From: Euryarchaeota archaeon RBG_13_57_23
GTDB taxonomy: Archaea > Thermoplasmatota > Thermoplasmata > UBA10834
Length of the DNA stretch: 21,610 nucleotides
Assembly (NCBI GenBank): GCA_001800675.1
Contig: MGVW01000001.1
Span: 9,953 to 31,562 of the forward strand
Direction: 5' to 3'
A program made the translations under genes and the position numbers. Positions 15,836 to 21,610 of this stretch are shown here, one piece after another (the stretch's first letter is position 1; every line of letters begins with the position of its first letter). The notes beneath the pieces were generated by a model, which saw only the letters and a program-made list of their open reading frames with translations, did no database searches and was not told the DNA's origin.

Positions 15836-17275
15836 GTGCGCGCGCGCAACTTCGCGCACATCGAGTCGGAGGCCGTGCTCGATCTGTCTTTGCTCGCATC
15901 GGTCCTGGTCTCTGCAGCCGCAGGCACCGCTTTTGGCTTCCTCACAGGGCTAGTGCCGGCGTTGCACATGAACAACATCGCGGCTGCGGTCACCGCATAC
16001 GGATCGGCTGCTCTCGCAGTCTCTGGCTCAGTCGCATTCGCCGATGTCCCTAACGGGGCGGGAATCCTGGTCTCGTGCTTCATCTCGTCCACTCTCGTGT
16101 CGCACATATTCTCGGAATCGGTCGTGTCGACCTACGTCGGCATTCCGGATGAGGATGTAGTGTCGGTCCTGCCAGCGCACAGGCTGGCCAAAGCGGGCCT
16201 CGGGGCACTCGCCGTGAGGTCTTCTGCAGATGGAGCTCTGGCCGGCGTCCTGTGCAGTGTGGCACTCGTATTCCCGGTGTGCGCCCTCATGGGATCCCCG
16301 GTGCTCGCATATGACGCGATCTCGAAGCTCATGCCCTTTGTGGTTTCCGTCTTCATCTTCTTGCTGATCATGTCGGAAGGCTATCCGTCCCTCAGACCCA
16401 GGCATCACGCCCCAAACCACATCATGAGAATGATCTCCGCGTTCGCTGTGTTCCTCGCGGCCGGAGTTCTGGGCACCGTCGTGCTGCTGTCCAACTACTA
16501 CGCAGCTCCTGTGATGGACTTCCCCTGGATGTCGAATGGTTTCGTTCCGAGGTCGTCTCTGCTTCTGCCGATGTTCGCGGGCTTCTTCGGTGTTCCCAGC
16601 CTGATGCTGAGCATGGGCTCACGCCCCTTGCCAGGGATCACCTTTACTCACGCGGACGATGGCGCTCGCCCTCTCTCTGCGAGGGAGGTTTTCACGATGC
16701 TCCTTGGAGGGGTTATGGTCGGCTGGCTCCCGGGGATGACCTCCGGGTCGGCCACCACAGCGTGTTCGCCAACAATGGTGGAAGGTCGCGCGGTGGAGGA
16801 CGTATCATCCGCCTCACGGTTCGTTTGGCTCTATTCCGCGATCTCGACCTCGGGCGCTGTCATGTCCGTCGGCGCCCTGTTCGTCATACAGCGCGCACGA
16901 AGCGGTTCGATGGACGCTGTGTCTTTCTTCGTGGGCGAGACCTTCGTCCAGGGAGAATGGTTCCAGCTCGTGCCGCTGATGTCGGCCATCCTGCTTTCGA
17001 TGGTCGTATCTTCGATTCTATCGCACTGGGCTCTTGGCCGGTTTCTGCCGGTCCTATCGAGGTCGAGCAGATTCCTGTGTTCAAGGGCCCTCGCCGTGTT
17101 CTCTCTCGTGTTCGTCACTGGGCTCTGTCTCTACCTCACGGGTACACGGGGAGCTCTTGTCATGGCCGCTTCGGTTTCTCTCGGGATGTTGACGCCTATA
17201 GCGGGCATACGGAGGCTTCAGCTCATGGGCTCGCTTCTGGTACCCATATGGATACTCTTCGTGACAATGATGTGA
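15836..17275 (+). CDS. TctA-like (DUF112) multi-helix permease without partner subunits
   Basis: A 479-residue hydrophobic protein with roughly 10-12 helices. The two family-specific loops are present in matching halves: GFLTGLVPALHMNN (34-47) and GVMVGWLPGMTSGSATTAC (292-310), the paired 'G...G..PG......' signatures of the TctA/DUF112 group, the large permease of tripartite tricarboxylate transporters. Bacterial systems need a small permease TctB and a periplasmic binding protein TctC; neither is adjacent, as is common for archaeal TctA-like proteins that seem to act alone. Substrate unknown. The start is uncertain: GTG 15836 sits in a strong hairpin and lacks a ribosome site, while GTG 15875 would begin directly at the first helix (LDLSLLASVLV) but has GGAGG only two bases before it. 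The gene converges with the wHTH regulator gene, ending directly against it. Confidence 0.75.
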   Translation: MRARNFAHIESEAVLDLSLLASVLVSAAAGTAFGFLTGLVPALHMNNIAAAVTAYGSAALAVSGSVAFADVPNGAGILVSCFISSTLVSHIFSESVVSTYVGIPDEDVVSVLPAHRLAKAGLGALAVRSSADGALAGVLCSVALVFPVCALMGSPVLAYDAISKLMPFVVSVFIFLLIMSEGYPSLRPRHHAPNHIMRMISAFAVFLAAGVLGTVVLLSNYYAAPVMDFPWMSNGFVPRSSLLLPMFAGFFGVPSLMLSMGSRPLPGITFTHADDGARPLSAREVFTMLLGGVMVGWLPGMTSGSATTACSPTMVEGRAVEDVSSASRFVWLYSAISTSGAVMSVGALFVIQRARSGSMDAVSFFVGETFVQGEWFQLVPLMSAILLSMVVSSILSHWALGRFLPVLSRSSRFLCSRALAVFSLVFVTGLCLYLTGTRGALVMAASVSLGMLTPIAGIRRLQLMGSLLVPIWILFVTMM

Positions 17276-17806
17276 TCATTCCCTGTCCAGGTACAGGGAG
17301 ATGGCGCTGTCCACAAGCTTGTCGAGGAAGCTCGGCCTGTAGACCATCAGGACCTTCACGACTCCTTCCTCGTCGACCACGGAATACAGGTTCTCCTTTC
17401 CTCTTCGCTCCCTCTTGACGACGTCCTTACTCAGGAGTATGGAGAGGTAGGTCGAGAGAGTGGACGCTGGCATGTCCATCGCGCTCATCATGCTGGCGTG
17501 CGTGGAGCCTGGGTTGGAGAGCAGGTAGAGCACGATCTTCCTCAGGCTCTCCTGTCTTAGCGCTGCGAAGGTGTCGGTCGGCACGTTCGGTATCCTCCCT
17601 TTCGGGAAGAACCTCTTGAAGTACCGGTCCTCCTCCGAGAAGATGAGTCCCTCTCTTTGCAGCCTGTCCAGGTGGTATCTGACGACGCCCAAGGGAAGGC
17701 TCGTGATCCTTTCGAGCTCCCTCAAGTGGATGCCTGGATGGCTCACGACCGTGTCATACACTGTCCTTCTGGTTTCCAGCTCCGGTCTTTCCGTCAACTG
17801 AGGCAC
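17276..17806 (-). CDS. Tandem winged-helix transcriptional regulator
   Basis: A 176-residue DNA-binding protein with two winged-helix units. The first (about 12-70) reads TRRTVYDTVVSHPGIHLREL then LPLGVVRYHLDRLQREGLI, with the recognition helix at about 39-50. The second (about 84-145) has LRKIVLYLLSNPGSTHASM and MPASTLSTYLSILLSKDVVKRE with a basic wing (RRGKENLYSV). This layout is common in archaeal regulators of the ArsR/MarR-like group. The GTG start at 17806 overlaps the end of the membrane protein gene by 53 bases; a TTG three codons later or GTG 17761 are alternatives, but residues 11-14 (ETRR) already match the family. The overlap implies coupled translation and a functional link with the membrane protein, perhaps sensor plus effector. 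Target genes are unknown; the adjacent acidic exported protein is a candidate. Confidence 0.85.
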   Translation of the reverse strand: MPQLTERPELETRRTVYDTVVSHPGIHLRELERITSLPLGVVRYHLDRLQREGLIFSEEDRYFKRFFPKGRIPNVPTDTFAALRQESLRKIVLYLLSNPGSTHASMMSAMDMPASTLSTYLSILLSKDVVKRERRGKENLYSVVDEEGVVKVLMVYRPSFLDKLVDSAISLYLDRE

Positions 17807-18107
17807 CTTTCTTCCAGAGTACCGCCGCCATGAACAGCAGGATGATGGCGAGATCGATCACGCCTTCCAATAGCACAAGCTCAGAATGCGTGACTGCGGG
17901 CGAATCCGGCTTGTTCTCCTTGATCACAATCGTGAACATTCCAGCAGCCAACAGGATCTCCTTCACCATGAATATCCCGAATCCGAGGGCTGCGAGTAGC
18001 AGTCTGGTCATCCGCGTGCGCAGATAAGACACTAGGAAAACGACGAAGGGTACCGCGGCGCACGCGGCGACAACGAGCCTTATCACTATCGCCATCTCGT
18101 CGTCCAT
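17754..18107 (-). CDS. Three-helix membrane protein coupled to the winged-helix regulator
   Basis: A 117-residue protein from ATG 18107 with three helices (about 6-28, 34-57 and 78-97) and a polar Lys/Gly-rich tail (KKGASVDGKTGAGNQKDSV in the upstream-start numbering's last residues). AGGTGA at 18113-18118 is a good ribosome site for this ATG; the in-frame GTG at 18116 is part of that site and so is unlikely to be the start. TATTTAATC at about 18144-18152 is the promoter. Small three-helix proteins beside winged-helix regulators recur in archaea (DUF7521-like pairs, from memory), but I cannot confirm membership. The inferred role is to sense a membrane or redox signal or hold the regulator at the membrane. 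No enzyme motif is visible. Confidence 0.75.
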   Translation of the reverse strand: MDDEMAIVIRLVVAACAAVPFVVFLVSYLRTRMTRLLLAALGFGIFMVKEILLAAGMFTIVIKENKPDSPAVTHSELVLLEGVIDLAIILLFMAAVLWKKGASVDGKTGAGNQKDSV

Positions 18108-18112
18108 GGCAT

Positions 18113-18152
18113 TCACCTACGGGCCAGCCATGACTCTAAAGGTGATTAAATA
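18113..18152 (-). promoter_or_regulatory. Promoter and Shine-Dalgarno of the membrane protein/regulator pair
   Basis: On the minus strand TATTTAATC at 18144-18152 is the TATA box, with start near 18122, and AGGTGA at 18113-18118 lies five bases before ATG 18107. The remaining gap to the next gene (18153-18258) holds runs of G/C and the inverted repeats listed separately. Confidence 0.6.
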
Positions 18153-18246
18153 CTGCGCTCGAAAAGGATGTTATCAGAGGAAGGGGACGTCTTTCTCCCC
18201 CCGAATTGCAGTACCCGGCTTCGCGGCGTTCCCCCCTTGACCTGAG

Positions 18247-18281
18247 TTGATCCGTACGTTAGTACGGAGGCCAAGGATCAA
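18247..18281. repeat. Two overlapping inverted repeats across the stop codon of the acidic-protein gene
   Basis: TCCGTAC (18251-18257) and GTACGGA (18262-18268) form a perfect seven-base stem with a four-base loop containing the stop codon of the exported acidic protein. TTGATCC (18247-18253) and GGATCAA (18275-18281) form a second perfect seven-base pair that shares bases with the first, so the two cannot form together. It may act in 3'-end formation or message stability; chance is not excluded. Confidence 0.4.
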
Positions 18282-18855
18282 TACCGAACGCCTTTGGGCC
18301 TCCTGCCCAAGACGGCGCCCCTTCCTCTTTTATCGTGAGCTTCTGACCTGTTGTTAGGTTTTCGATTATCCACGCGGAGATGATTGTGATGTCGCCATCA
18401 TGTTCGATCTTACCGGTCACGTTGACCTCGTCGCCAACGTTGACGATGCTGGTGACATTGGGTGTTCCTACGCTCCAGTACCACCAGGGCCCGAATTCCA
18501 CGTATGTGTCGTTTTCGATGACGAAGTAGTCGGCACGCATCTCGTTCTTCTCGTCCTCGTCGTCTTCGTCATCATCGTCGTCCTCGTCATCGTTGTAGAC
18601 CCATGCGGTCACGTTTCCGACAATTGACACGAGGTCGGTGTCGTAATCGTAGTCATCGTCTTCGTCTTCCTCGTCGTCTTCGTCGTTGTCGCATTGGTCG
18701 TTGTCGTCTTGTTCGTACTCGTCGTCGGCATCGACATCGTTGTCGAGTACGCCGATCATGCCAAGGTTGGTGTTCACGCTGAGCGCGAATGGCGCAGCTG
18801 CTAGAGCGAACACAGCTACAACGAGCGCTACAAGTGCGAACTTGAGGTCGAACAA
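18259..18855 (-). CDS. Exported protein with two Asp/Glu tracts and an OB-like beta domain
   Basis: A 198-residue protein starting at TTG 18855, supported by GGGAGGT about 8 bases upstream. Residues 1-26 form a signal peptide or anchor (KFALVALVVAVFALAAAPFALS). Residues 38-74 and 89-105 are almost entirely Asp, Glu, Asn and Tyr. Between and after them are beta-strand segments (LVSIVGNVTAWVYN; MRADYFVIENDTYVEFGPWW; IVNVGDEVNVTGKIEHDGDITIISAWIIEN) in the order of a small OB-like barrel, so the second acidic tract appears to be a loop inserted between strands 1 and 2. Several N-x-T/S sites suggest glycosylation outside the cell. The acidic tracts could bind calcium or other cations. No homologous family is recognised with confidence. 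Its strong promoter, palindrome and neighbouring regulator pair suggest it is a regulated surface protein. Confidence 0.75.
   Translation of the reverse strand: MFDLKFALVALVVAVFALAAAPFALSVNTNLGMIGVLDNDVDADDEYEQDDNDQCDNDEDDEEDEDDDYDYDTDLVSIVGNVTAWVYNDDEDDDDDEDDEDEKNEMRADYFVIENDTYVEFGPWWYWSVGTPNVTSIVNVGDEVNVTGKIEHDGDITIISAWIIENLTTGQKLTIKEEGAPSWAGGPKAFGIDPWPPY
18541..18744 (-). repeat. Low-complexity GAN/GAY codon tracts encoding acidic runs
   Basis: Bases 18634-18744 and 18541-18591 consist mostly of GAC, GAT, GAG and GAA codons, seen on the plus strand as GTC/TTC/ATC trinucleotides. They are in frame in the exported protein. Mixed synonymous codons show they are not a simple recent triplet expansion, but length change between relatives is likely. 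Confidence 0.7.
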
Positions 18856-18872
18856 AGCCTTACCTCCCCCTT

Positions 18873-18884
18873 GTTCTCGAGAAC
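18873..18884. promoter_or_regulatory. 12-base perfect palindrome at the predicted start site of the acidic-protein gene
   Basis: GTTCTCGAGAAC is a perfect palindrome located between the TATA box and the ribosome-binding site on the minus strand, overlapping the expected transcription start near 18877. A dimeric repressor bound here would block initiation. The nearby tandem winged-helix regulator is a candidate, by position only. Confidence 0.45.
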
Positions 18885-18896
18885 CTGTTTCGTCGG

Positions 18897-18908
18897 CATA
18901 ATATATAG
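18897..18908 (-). promoter_or_regulatory. TATA box for the acidic exported protein gene
   Basis: CTATATATTATG on the minus strand at about 18897-18908 is among the clearest TATA boxes in the window. It lies about 26 bases before the expected start near 18877 and is followed by GGGAGGT (about 18862-18868), the ribosome site for TTG 18855. Confidence 0.7.
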
Positions 18909-18951
18909 CATTGTCGGTAGGTCAGTATGTTCCTTAGCACAAACTCCGAAA

Positions 18952-21610
18952 TCATGTTTGACGTGGAGTTTTCGCCCCGAAAAACTTCGAGAGTCGCTCG
19001 CGGTCGTAGCCGAACGGAAGGAGCATTCCCTCGGTCCCTCGGAGGAGCAGATCTACGTATGCCTCCGAGTCGTACTCCTCGTTCCCCGTCATGAACGACT
19101 CGACTTTCACGCGTTCCTTCGCATCTCTGCTCTTGCGGTCGCATATCACGTATCTAACGGCTTCTCCGGGGTTGACATCGAACCCCTCATCGTCTATCTG
19201 CTGCAGCGCCGCGACGCTGTCGTTGAACTGCCGATAGTCCCCGAGCCTCTGTGAGACCCTCTTCGTCATGAGCAACTTGTCGAGAGGGACCGCGCCCGAC
19301 CTCACGGCATCGACATATTTGTCCACTATGTCCAGCGCGGAGGACATGAGCTCTATGAACTGCTGGGAGTCCGAGGCCTTCGCGAAGTGCGCGAGCAGCT
19401 CCTGCTGCATGTCCGCGACGAGCCCCGTGCAATCGTTCTTCCTCACATCTATGCCTCGTATCTTGAGCCTCCCATCTTCGAAGAGCCCATAGTATCTGTT
19501 GAGCGCACCCACGCCGTTGGTCCTGCATGGGAGGAACACTATCCATTTGTACATGCCCTCGGGCTCGAGCGGTATTCCTATGTGGCCGGACACGTGTTCG
19601 CAGAACCTCTCAGGATCGCCGTCGCCTTTCAACCACATCGAGTCAACTATGCCGTGGAGTATCTCGAACCCGTGCGCTTCGGCCATCTCAGATGTCTGGA
19701 GCATTATCTCCCTTCCATAGGCGTTGATGGCTTCGTGGCACTCGATCCTCCCGAAGCGGGCGTTCTTGTAACCGGTGTATCCGAAGCAGTTGTGCGTCAG
19801 CACACCGTTCGCGAGCGAGAACCCGTGAAGTGGTCTCGAGACGCCGAGACAGTACACGTTGTCCCCCGAAGGCTTGACCTTCCTCACTGCTCTGATGCGC
19901 GCAGGCGCTATCGAATCTCCCCTCAGGCCTTCTTCGCTGTAGAACGGGGGCATGACTGGGAAACACTGCCCAGGCCGTACGTCGGAGGCACTCCTGAGCT
20001 CGAGCCCTTCCCGTTCGACCACATAGCACGGATGGTCCGGTGTGAGCCTGATCTTCCCACTTGCCAGTTCAAACTCCATGACATGGTCGGGCGCGGGGAA
20101 CCTGAAGACCTTCGTGACGGTTTTCAGAGAGGGCTGGAGGCGCTCGTCGACACCGAACGTCTCGAGGCCATCGTGGACGGGGAACTCTCCGCTCCCGTTG
20201 TGGGCGTATCTCTCGACCAGATCCTCCACCGAGAGTATGTGGAATCGATCTCCCAGGCGGAAGGGTATCTCCGTTCCGGAGTCGAGACAGGTGACGAGGA
20301 GCCACTTGAGGATGCTCACCCGCTCTTTGCACGAGTTCACGTCTCCGATGCCCGCTCTGACCATCCTCTTGAGCCTGGTCCTGCGCTCGACGACGGGCTT
20401 CAGCACTCTCGGTATCAACCCGATCTGTCGGTCGCATATCCCGTAGCCGAGCACGGGCACCTTTCTGCGCGGCTCCGGGCAGCAGGAGCACATGACGGTC
20501 TCGGGCGAGATGTTGAACCTCACCATGATGTTCGGATAGAGCGAGGTGAAGTCCACCTCCAGCACCCTGTCGTGTATGCCCACGACGGGCTCGTAGATGA
20601 ACCCCCCGCGGTCCGCGACCACGAGCTCCTCGGCGGTCTTGAACTTCTCGGGAAGGTTCTTCTTCCACATCACGACGCACCCGTCCTTGAGCGCCTGGTT
20701 CACCTCCATCGCGCTGATGGCGCTCCCGGGCGAGAGCCTCGCAAGCTCCTGCACGGGAACGGTGGATATCCGCGAGAGGTCGATGAGCCCGTTGAGCCCG
20801 CTCTCCATGAACATGAACGAGCTCGAGCGGTCGATGTGTATCCGTCCCCTGAGCTTGTACGAGGGCGGCTTGTACTTGATCTGCCCGTAGGTGAAGTACG
20901 ATTTGCCCTTCCTGTCCGTCTGCTGGTCGTCCTCGTCCCTGCCGAGCCGGACCGGAGGGAGCTTCAGGCGCTTCGCGCGCTTGAAGATGTACGGGATGGC
21001 GAAGGCATCGCCGTCGTCTGTGTATATGACGTCTGGATCCTCCTTCTTGAGGATCCTCTGCATCTCCCTGAGGATGTCCTCCTCATCTCCGTCGATCGAG
21101 TGTTCGCTCACATTCGCGGAGAGGAGCCTGTCATCGTACGTCGGGATGCCCTTGCTCGCGTCCGTCGATATGCTGAGGACCGTGCTGGTCAGAGGCGGGG
21201 GCTCGTAGTCGATCTCGTAAGGGTCCTCCAGCATCCTCGGTTTCGGCCTGAACTCGAGCAGCCCCATCGGAAACAGGTCCTTCTCGACCAGGTACCGTTG
21301 GCTGAAGCGCAGGTCGACGTTGAACAGGGCGTAGTCTTTGTACCTGCCTCGGTTGTCGATCGTGTGCGCGACGTCCTCGACCTTGTCGTAGTCCCGGATG
21401 TCGACCTGAAGCACCTCGCGCTCCTTCTCCCCGAGCCATGTGCGCTTCATCACGCGCCCGACGGACCCCACCGAGTCGAGTATGGGGAGCGCCTTCTCGA
21501 GATCGTTCAGATTGTCCTCGGAGGCATGTACGAACATGCTGGGGACGAAGGATCTGTCCACCAGCTTCTGCGGGCCTCTCCGCGTTCGGACCCAGTACAC
21601 CATCGAGTTA
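18952..21610 (-). CDS. PolB2-type family-B DNA polymerase homologue interrupted by a mini-intein (5' end probably outside window)
   Basis: The frame gives 883 residues from ATG 21603 and remains open to the window edge. MVYWVRTRRGPQKLV starts inside a segment that normally follows a first strand, so the true start is probably beyond 21610. An exonuclease-like domain spans about 130-330, but the usual D-x-E of Exo I is LSISTDAS (143-150). The polymerase domain has motif A EVDFTSLYPNIM (D351). Motif B reads LLVT/CFGYTGYKNARFG, interrupted between T438 and C606 by the intein. Motif C is HGIVDSMW (D654), with the first Asp of the usual D-T-D replaced. The host protein after splicing would be about 716 residues. 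CFGYTGY and the eroded sites suggest archaeal PolB2, described as degenerate or weakly active. It may assist repair or translesion synthesis. Confidence 0.85.
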   Translation of the reverse strand, partial: NSMVYWVRTRRGPQKLVDRSFVPSMFVHASEDNLNDLEKALPILDSVGSVGRVMKRTWLGEKEREVLQVDIRDYDKVEDVAHTIDNRGRYKDYALFNVDLRFSQRYLVEKDLFPMGLLEFRPKPRMLEDPYEIDYEPPPLTSTVLSISTDASKGIPTYDDRLLSANVSEHSIDGDEEDILREMQRILKKEDPDVIYTDDGDAFAIPYIFKRAKRLKLPPVRLGRDEDDQQTDRKGKSYFTYGQIKYKPPSYKLRGRIHIDRSSSFMFMESGLNGLIDLSRISTVPVQELARLSPGSAISAMEVNQALKDGCVVMWKKNLPEKFKTAEELVVADRGGFIYEPVVGIHDRVLEVDFTSLYPNIMVRFNISPETVMCSCCPEPRRKVPVLGYGICDRQIGLIPRVLKPVVERRTRLKRMVRAGIGDVNSCKERVSILKWLLVTCLDSGTEIPFRLGDRFHILSVEDLVERYAHNGSGEFPVHDGLETFGVDERLQPSLKTVTKVFRFPAPDHVMEFELASGKIRLTPDHPCYVVEREGLELRSASDVRPGQCFPVMPPFYSEEGLRGDSIAPARIRAVRKVKPSGDNVYCLGVSRPLHGFSLANGVLTHNCFGYTGYKNARFGRIECHEAINAYGREIMLQTSEMAEAHGFEILHGIVDSMWLKGDGDPERFCEHVSGHIGIPLEPEGMYKWIVFLPCRTNGVGALNRYYGLFEDGRLKIRGIDVRKNDCTGLVADMQQELLAHFAKASDSQQFIELMSSALDIVDKYVDAVRSGAVPLDKLLMTKRVSQRLGDYRQFNDSVAALQQIDDEGFDVNPGEAVRYVICDRKSRDAKERVKVESFMTGNEEYDSEAYVDLLLRGTEGMLLPFGYDRERLSKFFGAKTPRQT
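19789..20289 (-). other. 167-residue mini-intein inside the PolB2-type gene
   Basis: Residues 439-605 of the polymerase frame. It starts at C439 (CLDSGTEIPF, block A), has LTPDHPCYV with the block B T-x-x-H (T521, H524), a block F stretch VYCLGVSRPLHGFSLANG, and ends GVLTHN (block G, H604-N605) before the +1 Cys C606. All residues for standard class 1 splicing are present. There is no LAGLIDADG motif and no room for a homing endonuclease. Removing it joins KWLLVT to CFGYTGY, restoring an uninterrupted motif B. Confidence 0.93.

Noticed and set aside
18541..18744. A non-coding microsatellite
   Set aside because: The triplets are in frame with flanking signal peptide and beta-strand segments and use mixed synonymous codons, so they are coding.

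Overview
The window looks like a chromosomal segment of a G+C-rich euryarchaeal-type archaeon, plausibly a Thermoplasmatota or related lineage. Reasons: a family-B DNA polymerase of the archaeal PolB2 type, an archaeal HGPRTase-like purine salvage enzyme, a free-standing AlaX editing factor, a DUF504/UPF0248 protein, a TPD-motif nuclease of the archaeal/eukaryotic CDIN1 family, AT-rich TATA boxes about 25 bases before start sites, and a mixture of leaderless-looking and GGAGG/GGTGA-led genes. A flavodiiron protein and an iron-sulfur/FAD oxidoreductase pair point to an anaerobic or microaerophilic life. The lineage is inference; no rRNA gene is present to settle it.

Layout. 1-2345 (+): the end of a left-handed beta-helix nucleotidyl/acetyltransferase followed by glmS, a UDP-GlcNAc precursor pair. 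2350-4146 (-): two adjacent PD-(D/E)XK nucleases, a CDIN1/TPD-family protein and a Cas4-like Fe-S nuclease with four membrane helices inside its nuclease fold. 4357-7004 (+): glycerol-dehydrogenase family enzyme, a three-helix membrane protein with a zinc ribbon, and AlaX. 7009-8243: two unrecognised membrane proteins. 8251-10850 (-): a GlcD-like FAD oxidase and a GlcF/HdrD-like Fe-S subunit with overlapping ends. 10989-13070: an HD-domain hydrolase (+), a DMT-superfamily transporter (-) and DUF504 (-). 13155-14354 (-): flavodiiron protein. 14584-15740 (+): adenine and hypoxanthine/guanine phosphoribosyltransferases in tandem. 15836-17275 (+): a TctA-like permease with no partner subunits. 17276-18107 (-): a small membrane protein overlapping a tandem winged-helix regulator. 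18259-18855 (-): an exported protein with two Asp/Glu tracts. 18952-end (-): a divergent PolB2-type polymerase split by a 167-residue mini-intein, its 5' end running off the window.

The points most worth a second look are the membrane-embedded Cas4-like nuclease beside the CDIN1 homologue, the PolB2 protein (eroded exonuclease and motif C residues, intein exactly at motif B), and the acidic exported protein with a 12-base palindrome at its predicted start site. No CRISPR array, tRNA, rRNA, insertion sequence or replication origin was seen. No gene-free stretch exceeds 300 bases; the longest are 4147-4356, 14355-14583 and 18108-18258.
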